Shown here one piece after another: positions 42,166 through 50,260 of a DNA stretch of 54,061 nucleotides. Position 1 is the stretch's first letter; the number at the start of each line of letters is the position of its first letter. Source of the DNA: Myxococcus llanfairpwllgwyngyllgogerychwyrndrobwllllantysiliogogogochensis. GTDB taxonomy: Bacteria; Myxococcota; Myxococcia; Myxococcales; Myxococcaceae. Below the pieces are notes generated by a model. It saw only the letters and a list, made by a program, of their open reading frames with translations, was not told where the DNA came from and did not search any database. Both the position numbers and the translations under genes were made by a program. Location of the stretch: NCBI RefSeq assembly GCF_006636215.1, contig NZ_VIFM01000048.1, positions 1 through 54,061 on the forward strand, in the 5' to 3' direction.

Positions 42166-42358
42166 CGAACCTCCCAGGGCCAGGACCTCGGGGTCCATTG
42201 GATGCTGCGCAGTTCAACGCCTCCATGTCGCGGGAGGATGTGCGGAATGTAAACGATTGTAACGGGCCGCTGATTCGGGCGAGTTCATTGGCACCTCTCC
42301 GAGAATCAGCGATGGTCCTGGCCAGAGGGGTTGGTCCATTTGCTTTGGGGAAGATGAC

Positions 42359-43684
42359 ATGCACGTCGCATCGCGCCGGTTCGCGCTTTCGTTGCTCTTG
42401 AGTGCCTCACTGTTCTCCGGTTGCTCCGAGGACTCACAAACGCCGCATGAGGGGCCCGCCACGGAGTCCAAGTGCCCCGCCGTCACCGGCGCGGTCATCG
42501 AGCATCAGGGCATCGTCTCCACCTCGGAGACCTGGGCCGCGGGCAGCCCCCATGTCATCACCAGCAACCTCACCATCCGGGGGCAGGTCACGGTGGAGGC
42601 CTGCGCGACGGTGCGTCTCGCGAAGGCCACCTCCATCCAGGTCGACAGCGGGGGCGTGCTTCGCGCGGAGGGGAAGCAGGACCAGGTGGTGCGTTTCGAG
42701 CCTCACGCTGACTGGCCGTGGGGGCAGTTGCTCATCGGGACGGGAGGTTCGGCGCGACTGGAGTGGACGGTGCTGTCGGGAGGTGGACTCTCGACGACGA
42801 TGGACTCCATCGTGCGTGTGAATGCCGGCGCGGAGCTCCCTGGCCCGAGGCCGCTGTTCGTCAATCACGTCACCATCGAGGACTCACTGGGGCCTGGCAT
42901 CATTCTCAATGGAACGGCGGGCTTCGCCGAGGGCTCCTCCGATTTGACCATTCGAGGGACGGGCGGCGAGTTTGGTCGGCAGCCCCTGGTCATCAATCCC
43001 AATGCGCTGGGGACGCTGCCGTCGGGCACGTACACGGGGAATCTCGAGGACGCCATTCACATAGGGCCGTCCATCGCGGCGGCCTCGGTGTTCTACCTGG
43101 GCTCCAGCGCCACCCTGAAGAACCTGGGCGTGCCCTATCAAGTACAGGGCCTCCAGGTGGGGGGACCGGGGGCTTCGGCGACGCTCACCATCGAAGCGGG
43201 CACGGAGCTGCGCTTCGAGCCGGAGACGACGCTGCGCGTCTACGACGGGGCGAGCGCGCTCATCGTGGCGGGGACGCCTTCCAGTCCCGTCATCTTCACG
43301 TCGAACGTGAGGAATCACCGGCCGGGTGACTGGACGGGCATCCGCTTCGACGGGATGAACGCGGCCAACCGGCTGGAGTCGGCGGTGGTGAGGTACGCGG
43401 GTGGGCCGTGCCAGTGCTCCAGCTTTGGGTGCAACTACCTGCCGCCCGGGTTCGATGTCAGCTCGGCCATCCTCGTGTTCGACGAGCCGACGTCGCCGTT
43501 CATCGCGAACTCGCGCATCGAGGACAGCGCGGGGCACGGCATCCTGCGCGGGTGGAATGGCTCGGACCTCAGCCTCGCGACGAGCACCACCTTCGCGCGC
43601 ATCGCCGAGTGTACGGAGACGATGCCGAAGGACCGCGACGGACGCTGCCCCTCCGAGACGCCCGTCTGTCCGCGCAGTCCCTGA
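42359..43684 (+). CDS. lipoprotein with right-handed beta-helix character
   Basis: A 441-residue lipoprotein with signal peptide and lipobox (LFSGC, Cys22). The mature protein has repeated short strands of the form LTIRGQVTVEACATVRLAKATSIQVDSG and IEDSAGHGILRGWNG, typical of parallel beta-helix surface proteins, with the repeat TLTIEAGTELRFEPETTLRVYDGASALIVAGT. Cysteines near the C-terminus may form disulfides. No enzymatic residues stand out. GGGGAAGATGAC precedes the ATG. It is divergent from the two-component operon, with a 193-base gap. Function unknown; surface adhesion or sugar binding are possibilities. Confidence 0.75.
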   Translation: MHVASRRFALSLLLSASLFSGCSEDSQTPHEGPATESKCPAVTGAVIEHQGIVSTSETWAAGSPHVITSNLTIRGQVTVEACATVRLAKATSIQVDSGGVLRAEGKQDQVVRFEPHADWPWGQLLIGTGGSARLEWTVLSGGGLSTTMDSIVRVNAGAELPGPRPLFVNHVTIEDSLGPGIILNGTAGFAEGSSDLTIRGTGGEFGRQPLVINPNALGTLPSGTYTGNLEDAIHIGPSIAAASVFYLGSSATLKNLGVPYQVQGLQVGGPGASATLTIEAGTELRFEPETTLRVYDGASALIVAGTPSSPVIFTSNVRNHRPGDWTGIRFDGMNAANRLESAVVRYAGGPCQCSSFGCNYLPPGFDVSSAILVFDEPTSPFIANSRIEDSAGHGILRGWNGSDLSLATSTTFARIAECTETMPKDRDGRCPSETPVCPRSP

Positions 43685-43701
43685 GTCACCGTGACGCCGT
43701 G

Positions 43702-43727
43702 GGACGCCGAGCACCTGGTCGGCGTCC
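43702..43727 (+). terminator. strong hairpin after the beta-helix lipoprotein gene
   Basis: GGACGCCGA and TCGGCGTCC form a perfect 9-bp stem around an 8-base loop, 17 bases after the stop at 43684. No T-run follows on this strand, but stem stability and position favour a transcription stop or an mRNA 3' end. Confidence 0.45.
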
Positions 43728-43756
43728 ATGACGGCCTGGGGCGCACGGGCATCGCT

Positions 43757-43798
43757 GAAAACAACGACGCCGGAGCCTCCTCGTGGGAGACCCCGGCG
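43757..43798 (-). terminator. Rho-independent terminator of the metalloprotease gene
   Basis: CGCCGG (43768-43773) pairs with CCGGCG (43793-43798), with an inner CCTCC/GGGAG stem. On the minus strand the hairpin is followed by CGTTGTTTTC, a T-rich tract. It lies 34 bases after the stop of the metalloprotease gene, where an intrinsic terminator is expected. Confidence 0.6.
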
Positions 43799-43831
43799 CC
43801 GAGCCGACAGTTCGTGCTGTCGAGAGACTTC

Positions 43832-44722
43832 CTAGCGGTAGGTCGCCGTCAGCTGGTCCGCGCGCTCCGACTGGCCCGCGCTGAACGTGTTCATGCAGTT
43901 GTCGTCGGTGTAGTCCATGAAGTTGGTGATGGGGTCGTTGCCGGCCGTCGAGCAGGTGTTGCGGCCCGTGGGGCAACCGTAGGCGGGAGAAGCCTCCGCC
44001 GGCGTGTCGCTGACCGAGTCACCCGCGCCGGTGCAGCCGCCCTGGAACGTGTGGTACAGGCCCAGCCAGTGGCCGACCTCGTGCGTGCCCGTGTCGCCCT
44101 CGTTGTAGGGCGCCGCGGAGCCACCCGGCACGCTGCTGTAGAGGATGACCACGCCGTCCTGCAGCGGCTGCGAGGTGTAGCTGGAGGGGAACGTCGCCCA
44201 GCCCAGCAGGCCGCCGCTCAGGTTGGCTGAGTAGATGTTGAGGCTCTCCTTGCCACCCTTGCGCAGGGCCTTCTTCATCGCCCGCTCGTTCGCGCTGCTG
44301 TCCTTGAGCGCGAACCACTTCGAGTTCGTCGTGCGGTCCGTGCCCTGGAGCACGAAGCGGAACGGCGTGTTGGCATAGGCCGCGTTCAGCACGTTCATCT
44401 GCGCGGTGATCTGCGAGTCCGGGATGTCGCCGTTGGCGATGCCCGAGCCCTTGTTGATGACGTGGAAGTACGTGGGCACCGTCACCGAGCCCACCGCGCG
44501 CATCGCCGTCTTCTGCTCGGCCAGGAAGGCGTCGATGGCCGCGCGCTCCTCCACCGAGGGCTCCACCGTCGCGCAGCCGCGGTGCAACGATGACTGCTCC
44601 ACCGCCGGGTCCGCCGGCGACGGGGCCTCCGCGGCCTCCTCGCCCTTACAGGCGGCAAGGCTCATCAGGGCACCCGCAAGCACGGCCAGACGACCATTCC
44701 TCTTCGCGACGCTGCCAATCAT
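43832..44722 (-). CDS. M43-type (pappalysin/cytophagalysin) zinc metalloprotease lipoprotein
   Basis: A 296-residue secreted or surface zinc protease. The ATG at 44722 is chosen because GGAG lies 6 bases upstream; the ATG at 44728 would sit directly against it. The lipobox (LAAC) is near residue 25. The zinc motif HEVGHWLGLYH (H214, E215, H218, H224) is the extended metzincin form, followed by disulfide-type cysteines and the Met-turn segment NFMDYTDDNCM, all matching the M43 family. A propeptide-like region (30-70) precedes the catalytic domain. It is divergent from the large coiled-coil protein gene and ends at an intrinsic terminator. Likely a predatory or nutritional protease. Confidence 0.9.
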   Translation of the reverse strand: MIGSVAKRNGRLAVLAGALMSLAACKGEEAAEAPSPADPAVEQSSLHRGCATVEPSVEERAAIDAFLAEQKTAMRAVGSVTVPTYFHVINKGSGIANGDIPDSQITAQMNVLNAAYANTPFRFVLQGTDRTTNSKWFALKDSSANERAMKKALRKGGKESLNIYSANLSGGLLGWATFPSSYTSQPLQDGVVILYSSVPGGSAAPYNEGDTGTHEVGHWLGLYHTFQGGCTGAGDSVSDTPAEASPAYGCPTGRNTCSTAGNDPITNFMDYTDDNCMNTFSAGQSERADQLTATYR

Positions 44723-45142
44723 TGTCATCTCCAGGGAAGATGGAGATTCAATGAATAGCTGAATGAAACAGCGAGAGTCAACGTCACCTTGAGACAATCC
44801 GTGGACAATCCCCGGGGTGCGCCCGACGCCGCACTCCGGGGCGGATGAGACAGAAATGCTCCACTCGGGAGGCGCGATTGTAAAATGTCTTTCATTGTCT
44901 CGGCTCACCCCCGGAGGCGCTTGGGTATGTCTGGGCTTGCTCCAGACGCCGCCTTGTCGGGATGGGTGGGTTCCCGGGCCCACCTCCGTGACGTGCCGCG
45001 TCACCAGACGGGTCCGGAAAAATCCCACCTTTCCTGAGCAACTCTTCCTCTCAGATGGCGAGAATCCATGACTGGATTCCGGAACAGCCCGGATTTCCTC
45101 TGCCGCTCTCCTCGGTCCGCCCCGCTTCTGAGAGGTCTCCGC
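44723..45142. promoter_or_regulatory. 420-base divergent intergenic region with inverted repeat
   Basis: This gap is visibly richer in A and T than its surroundings (for example 44740-44790 and 44878-44900) and must hold promoters for the metalloprotease and the 1204-residue protein. GAGACAAT (44791-44798) and ATTGTCTC (44894-44901) are inverted copies about 100 bases apart, and GACAATCC occurs twice within 44793-44811. These may be regulator sites. No gene is supported here. Confidence 0.4.
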
Positions 45143-48100
45143 ATGTCTCCCCCCGTCAGTAACAACGGCAACAACGCCGCTCAGATCGCCGCCGCTGAGG
45201 CCCAACGTCGTCAGGCCGAAGAGGCCCGTCGTCACGCGGAGGAAGCGCGCAAGGCCGCGGAAAACCAGAAGAAAGCCGCCGCCGAGGCCCAGAAGAAGGC
45301 CGCGGAGACGCAAAAGAAGAAGGCCTCCGAGGCCCAGCAGAAGGCGCGGACGGACGCCAGCCAGGCCAAGGTCGCGGCGGACAAGGAGAAGGCCGCGAAG
45401 GCCGCGAAGGAGACGGCCCAGACGAAGGCCAATGAGGCCCAGGCCAAGGTCGACACGTTGGGCAAGGGCCCGAACCTGAGCGACCAGGCGCGCAAGGACC
45501 TGGACGCGGCGACGAAGGTCGCCAAGGACACGAAGGCCGCGGCCACCAAGGCCAACGACACGTTCCTGCAGGCGCAGAAGGACGCCACCGCCGCCCGGCA
45601 GCTTTCCGACACATCGCACAACAAGGCGATTGAAGAGGGCAACAAGGCCATCCAGACGCAGAAGTCCGCCAACACCTCGGCGAAGGCGGCGGGCGAGCCG
45701 CCCCCGTACGCGGACGCCAACCAGGTGCGCGACGTCTTCGACGCCGGCAGCCTGGACCCCAAGGCCCAGGAGCGGCTGTTCGGAACGAAGTCGGTGGTCT
45801 CTCCGGAGGAGGCGGTTCGCGCGGATGCGAAGGCGGTGGGTGACGCCTCCATTCGCAGCCCGGCCGATGGCGCCAAGGAGCTGCGCCGCCAGGTAGAGGC
45901 GAACCCGGACCCCGCCTACCGCGAGGCCCTGATGAAGGAGTCCAGGGGCGCCATCAACCTCATGACCTCCAGCCTGGGGCGTCCCGAGGTGACCCAGGAC
46001 CAGGCGAATCAGATCGTGAGCGACCTGAGCCACGCCGCGGAGCAGACCAGCCCTCAGGCGTCCCGCGACGTGGCGGACAGCTTCCGCCGCGCCGAGACCG
46101 AAGCGGGCTACGGCCACAAGGTGGAGGAGAAGCTCACCCCCGCGCTGAAGGCGGGCGCGAAGGACCCGGCGGTGACGAACGTCGCCAAGGGCCTGGTGGA
46201 CGGCCTCCGCGCGGACGGCAAGTACGACCTGGCGGATGTCATCACCCGCCAGTCCCCGGAGCTGGAGAAGGTCTCCCCGCAGAACGCTGGCCAGACGAAG
46301 GCCCGCGCCGAACTGGACGTCCAGAGCGCGAAGGAGGGCAAGGACACCGTCGCCACGCAGCAGAAGCAACTGGATGAGGCCACGCGGGGCCAGGTCGACG
46401 AGCTCTTCACGGCCTCCAAGGACCAGAAGCCGCCCGAGGGCTTCGAGGCGGTGGACACGAAGGACCCCCGCCGCGTCGAGTTCGTCCAGAAGGACCCGGC
46501 GGGAGAGGTCACCGCGCGCATCTCCGCGACGCGCGACGACAAGAACAACGTCACCCTGGACACCAGCACCGTCGACCCCCAGAGCAAGCAGGTCACTCGC
46601 GAGGTCGTGACGAGCAACGGGCCGGAGGGCACCACCACCAGCCAGACGGCGACGTGGACGCCCGCCAAGGGCCAGGACATCCGCAACCCTCCGTCCATCG
46701 AGGACCTGAAGAAGAGCCGCGACCCGGCCGTGGCCGTGGAGGAGAGCAAGGTCTCCCGCGACAACGGCGACCTGCTCACCACGACCTACAAGCAGGGGGG
46801 TGGTGGCGTCGAGGGTTCGGAGACGCGCTTCAGCCAGCAGGAGGGTGAGGGCGGGCTCGACGACAACTTCAAGGACAAGTTCAACGAAGACCAGCCCATC
46901 GACCGGACGGAGACGAAGAGCTACTCGATTCCTCCTCCGGGTACGAAGGGGCCTGATGGCAAGGACCTGGAGCCCTCCTACACGCGCACGCAGACGTTCT
47001 CGCAGGGCGAGGGCGTGAACGAGGTGCAGGCCACGGCCACCATGAGCAAGGCGCTCACGGCGGAGGATGGCTTCAACGTGGACAAGGGGCCGCGCAACGC
47101 GGGCGACCTGTCGAGCCTGTCCGGCAAGCTCAAGTCGGAGGACGGCGAGAAGGGCGAGGCCTTCGACGGCGACAAGGACAACCCCAAGCAGTGGGTGCTC
47201 GAGAAGACCGACGGCAGCAAGTACAGCAGCCAGACCTTCATCGAGGGCCACCCGGACATCTCGGTCGTCACCGAGCGCACCGCCAAGGGCAACACCGTCG
47301 AGGAGACGGTGAAGGGCAAGGTCTACGGCACCGAGGGTGACAAGAAGGGCGAGCCCGTCGACATCAGCTCCACGTCCAGCCACGCCTATGACGACAAGGG
47401 CATCCTCACCAATGCCAAGAGCGAGACGAAGGGCGCGGACGGCGTCACCACGAAGCAGGACTACCAACGGACCGACACGGTCGGCCCGGACGGTCGGCTC
47501 CAGGTGGACGAGCGCAGCAGCAGCACGCGCACGCCGCCCGGGGGACAGCCCACGACGGTGACGTCGGAGCGCCAGCGCCGCGAGTCGGACGCGGGCGTGC
47601 TCCAGCTCGTCAATGCGTCCAAGAACGTCACGGGGCCGGATGGCTCCTCGCAGGTGCGTGTCACCCCGGAGAAGACGGAGCTGTCCGTCAACGGCAAGCC
47701 CGTTCCGGAAGGGGACCTCGGCAAGCTGGACACGAAGGAGCGGGCCCTGCTGGACGTCACGCGGGGCGAGATGGCGAAGGAGCTCTACAACCTCGCCATG
47801 ACGCCGGAGCCCGGAACCGCCAAGGAAGAAAGCGAAGGCCCCATCAGCAAGCCCGAGTCCACGGGCGACGTGACGACGGCGCTCTCCATCAACAAGGACG
47901 TGCTCGGGTTGATTGAGCAGGACGCGCTCAACACCCTGATGCAGGAGTCCACCCCTCCGGCGGACCCGGCGAACCCGCCCGCTTCGGGGCAGACGGACCC
48001 GGCGACTCCGCCCCCGGGGGACCCGGCGGCCCCGCCCGCTTCGGGGCAGACGGACCCCGCGGCCCCGCCCGCCACGGACGACACGACGACTCCGCCCGCC

Positions 48101-48757
48101 ACGGGCGACGCGGACTCCTCTGGCACTCCCGATGGTGACACGGGCACGAATGACTCGGAGACGGCGCGCCTGGCGAAGTTCGCGCGCGGCGTCCAGGTGG
48201 GCGCGGAGAGCCTGGGCATCGTCGGCAACACGCTGGGCGCGCTGTCCTCGGGCGCGGACCTGGTGAACAACATCAGCCAGGGCAACTACGTGGCCGCGGC
48301 GCAGAACGTGGCGGATATCGGCGGGGGCGTTGGCGGCATCGTCCAGGGCGTCGGCGGCCTCCGCGGCGGCTCCGAGCTGGCGACAGGTATCGCGGGCGCA
48401 GGCAACGAAGTGGGGGGGCTGGCGGGTCTGCGCGCGGCGTCCACCACGGCCTCGGGGTTCCGTGAAGCGCTCGCGGTGGGCGGCAAGCTCGGAGCCATCG
48501 GCACGGGGCTCGGCGTCGTCTCCGGCGGACTGGATATCGTCGGCGGCATCCAGGCAGGGGATGGGTGGCAGATCGCCAAGGGCGGCGTCAGCATCGCGGG
48601 AGCGATTGGCGCCGGCGTGGCGGTGGGCGCCATCGGCGGCCCGGTGGGCGCTGGCGTCGGTCTGCTCATTGGCGTGGGCGTCTACGGCGTGGGGAAGCTG
48701 TTCGACAAGATGAGTGAGGGAGACAAGGAGCACCAGATCGCCGGCGTGGAGATCTAG
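45143..48757 (+). CDS. giant coiled-coil protein with hydrophobic Gly/Ala C-terminus, candidate exported effector
   Basis: A 1204-residue protein without signal peptide. Residues 10-180 are an Ala/Lys/Glu coiled coil (TolA-like). Residues 190-430 are helical. Residues about 440-860 are polar, Thr/Ser-rich and repeat-like in beta style (VVTERTAKGNTVEETVKGKVYG). A Pro/Asp/Thr linker at 938-1003 carries a duplicated PPASGQTDP unit. Residues 1010-1204 contain four Gly/Ala/Val-rich segments able to enter membranes, the last being GAIGAGVAVGAIGGPVGAG. GAGAGG precedes the ATG at 45143. A DUF1795 gene follows 10 bases later, the pattern of type VI effector and chaperone. The family is not recognised; pore formation is a guess. 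Confidence 0.75.
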   Translation: MSPPVSNNGNNAAQIAAAEAQRRQAEEARRHAEEARKAAENQKKAAAEAQKKAAETQKKKASEAQQKARTDASQAKVAADKEKAAKAAKETAQTKANEAQAKVDTLGKGPNLSDQARKDLDAATKVAKDTKAAATKANDTFLQAQKDATAARQLSDTSHNKAIEEGNKAIQTQKSANTSAKAAGEPPPYADANQVRDVFDAGSLDPKAQERLFGTKSVVSPEEAVRADAKAVGDASIRSPADGAKELRRQVEANPDPAYREALMKESRGAINLMTSSLGRPEVTQDQANQIVSDLSHAAEQTSPQASRDVADSFRRAETEAGYGHKVEEKLTPALKAGAKDPAVTNVAKGLVDGLRADGKYDLADVITRQSPELEKVSPQNAGQTKARAELDVQSAKEGKDTVATQQKQLDEATRGQVDELFTASKDQKPPEGFEAVDTKDPRRVEFVQKDPAGEVTARISATRDDKNNVTLDTSTVDPQSKQVTREVVTSNGPEGTTTSQTATWTPAKGQDIRNPPSIEDLKKSRDPAVAVEESKVSRDNGDLLTTTYKQGGGGVEGSETRFSQQEGEGGLDDNFKDKFNEDQPIDRTETKSYSIPPPGTKGPDGKDLEPSYTRTQTFSQGEGVNEVQATATMSKALTAEDGFNVDKGPRNAGDLSSLSGKLKSEDGEKGEAFDGDKDNPKQWVLEKTDGSKYSSQTFIEGHPDISVVTERTAKGNTVEETVKGKVYGTEGDKKGEPVDISSTSSHAYDDKGILTNAKSETKGADGVTTKQDYQRTDTVGPDGRLQVDERSSSTRTPPGGQPTTVTSERQRRESDAGVLQLVNASKNVTGPDGSSQVRVTPEKTELSVNGKPVPEGDLGKLDTKERALLDVTRGEMAKELYNLAMTPEPGTAKEESEGPISKPESTGDVTTALSINKDVLGLIEQDALNTLMQESTPPADPANPPASGQTDPATPPPGDPAAPPASGQTDPAAPPATDDTTTPPATGDADSSGTPDGDTGTNDSETARLAKFARGVQVGAESLGIVGNTLGALSSGADLVNNISQGNYVAAAQNVADIGGGVGGIVQGVGGLRGGSELATGIAGAGNEVGGLAGLRAASTTASGFREALAVGGKLGAIGTGLGVVSGGLDIVGGIQAGDGWQIAKGGVSIAGAIGAGVAVGAIGGPVGAGVGLLIGVGVYGVGKLFDKMSEGDKEHQIAGVEI
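47962..48057 (+). repeat. 57-base direct repeat in the linker of the giant protein
   Basis: The 39 bases at 47962-48000 recur at 48019-48057 with two mismatches, a period of 57 bases (19 codons), encoding DPANPPASGQTDP and DPAAPPASGQTDP. This in-frame duplication lengthens the Pro-rich linker ahead of the hydrophobic domain and could vary between strains. Confidence 0.8.
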
Positions 48758-48767
48758 GCCCTACGAT

Positions 48768-49196
48768 ATGAGCACGAACACCATTCGACACGGCGACCTC
48801 ACGATGCCCCTGCCCGACGGTTGGGCGGATGCCAGTCAGGTCGTCGCCATGGGCCCGGTGGAGGAAGGTTTCCGGGCCAGCGTCGTGGTCTCCGCCGAGC
48901 CCAGGCAGGGACAGGAGACGGCGAAGGACCTGGCGGCACGCGCGCTGCCGCAGCTGCAGCGGTCCGCCCAGGGCTTCGCGCTCGTGAGTGAGAAGCCCGC
49001 GACGTTCGGCGGGCGGCAGGGCCTCACGCGCGAGTACACCTGCCAGGCGGGCGCGCTGAAAATCGCGCAGCTCCAGTTCTATTGCGTGAAGGACAAGCAG
49101 GCCTACACCTTCACGTACACTCAGCGCGCGGACCGCATCGCCTACACCCGGGCGGTGGCGGAGCTGTTCTTCGGCTCGGTGCGCATCGGCGCCTGA
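48768..49196 (+). CDS. DUF1795 (DcrB/Eag-like) protein, candidate effector chaperone
   Basis: A 142-residue protein without signal peptide. The fold pattern HGDLTMPLPDGWADASQVV, then a central SVVVSAEPRQGQETAKDLAARALPQL helix and EYTCQAGALKIAQLQFYCVKDKQAYTFTYTQ strands, matches DUF1795. Cytoplasmic DUF1795 proteins (Eag) are chaperones that shield the membrane segments of type VI secretion effectors. The start ATG at 48768 lacks a strong ribosome binding site and lies 10 bases after the giant protein, so coupled translation is likely. Here the hydrophobic segments of the presumed client are C-terminal, unlike known Eag clients. Confidence 0.8.
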   Translation: MSTNTIRHGDLTMPLPDGWADASQVVAMGPVEEGFRASVVVSAEPRQGQETAKDLAARALPQLQRSAQGFALVSEKPATFGGRQGLTREYTCQAGALKIAQLQFYCVKDKQAYTFTYTQRADRIAYTRAVAELFFGSVRIGA

Positions 49197-49417
49197 GTCG
49201 AAGGGCGTCTCAACGGAGCGCGGCGTCCGGCACGAAGGTGTGTCGGGCGTCCGCGTCCCGGGCGAGGCCGTCGTGTCCACTCCGGTACGAAGCCAGGCCC
49301 CGACTTCGGGCAGCGCACGGAGGCGTGCTGCTCCGGGGAGGGGCGTGCTTGCGAGCGGCGATTGCCGAGGCAGGGGGGCTGACCCAGCTTCCGGCATTCC
49401 CTGTCCAGGAGGACGGC

Positions 49418-50092
49418 ATGGCTCGAAGGATTCGTGGTGGTGGTGTGGCGGCCCTGGCGGCGGCGCTGGTGTTCGGCTCGATGACGGGCACCGCGCTCGC
49501 GGAAGACGAGGCCAAGAAGGCCCACAAGGAAGACAAGCGCGTTGGTGAGGCGGCGGCCGAGAAGGAGCTGTACGTCGGCAAGCTGGCCCTCTTCGACGCC
49601 AAGCAAATCGCGCTGGGCAACATGGCCCTGGAGAAGACGCAGGACCCGCAGGTGCGTCAGTTCGCCCAGAAGCTGGTGACGGACCACAAGCAGCACCTGT
49701 CCGACCTCAAGGCGTGGGCCGACAGCAAGTCCATCGAGGTGGCGACGGTCGACCTGGCCGGGTCTCCCGGCACCGGCGGCTCCGGTGTCACCCCCGGCAT
49801 GCAGGAGGGCTACGACAAGAAGATGGAGGGCGTCGACGAGCGCCTGAACAAGGCCATCACCGAGGCGGAGAAGGAGCTGGACAAGCTCCGCGAGAAGAAT
49901 GGCAAGGAGTTCGACAAGGGCTTCCTCACGCGCGTCGCCGATGACGGCAAGAAGGGGCAGGACCTGGCCAAGGACGGGATGGACAAGTACAAGACCGACG
50001 CCGCCTTCAGCGCCCTCTTGAGCAAGACGCGCCAGGGCATCGCGAGCAACGAGACGATGGCCAAGGAGCTCGAGAAGACCCTGCGCCGCTGA
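49418..50092 (+). CDS. exported DUF4142 protein
   Basis: A 224-residue exported protein with a signal peptide (VAALAAALVFGSMTGTALA) and no lipobox. The mature part is a helical DUF4142 domain, a predicted ferritin-like four-helix bundle, with LFDAKQIALGNMALEKTQDPQVRQFAQKLVTDHKQHLSDL and a second half rich in Lys and Glu. DUF4142 proteins are periplasmic and of unclear function. AGGAGGA at 49407-49413 fits the ATG at 49418. It follows the DUF1795 gene after 221 bases, probably with its own promoter. Confidence 0.85.
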   Translation: MARRIRGGGVAALAAALVFGSMTGTALAEDEAKKAHKEDKRVGEAAAEKELYVGKLALFDAKQIALGNMALEKTQDPQVRQFAQKLVTDHKQHLSDLKAWADSKSIEVATVDLAGSPGTGGSGVTPGMQEGYDKKMEGVDERLNKAITEAEKELDKLREKNGKEFDKGFLTRVADDGKKGQDLAKDGMDKYKTDAAFSALLSKTRQGIASNETMAKELEKTLRR

Positions 50093-50260
50093 CAGCCGCA
50101 CGGGCTCTCGAAAACCATGGGCGCGGTGACTCGGGGGAACCGGTGTCACCGCGCCGGTGTTTCAGCCCGGGCGGCGGATGTGCTCGGACGTGTGTGCGAC
50201 GCCGGGCGCCGGGAACTCTCCTGGGTTGACGCAGCGGGCGGCGGGTGCCTATCCCGACGC

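Noticed and set aside
42280..42310. Sigma-54 type promoter (TGGCAC near 42290) before the beta-helix lipoprotein
   Set aside because: The required TTGC element at the right spacing is missing; the downstream bases read CGAGA.
44817..45071. An 84-codon plus-strand frame in the divergent gap before the giant protein
   Set aside because: Composition is AT-richer than coding DNA here, there is no ribosome binding site, and the region must hold two promoters.
44723..48733. Minus-strand open frame extending the metalloprotease gene to over 1600 codons
   Set aside because: Only the last 296 codons look like protein, with a proper start, lipobox and zinc motif. The extension is antisense to the 1204-residue coiled-coil gene.
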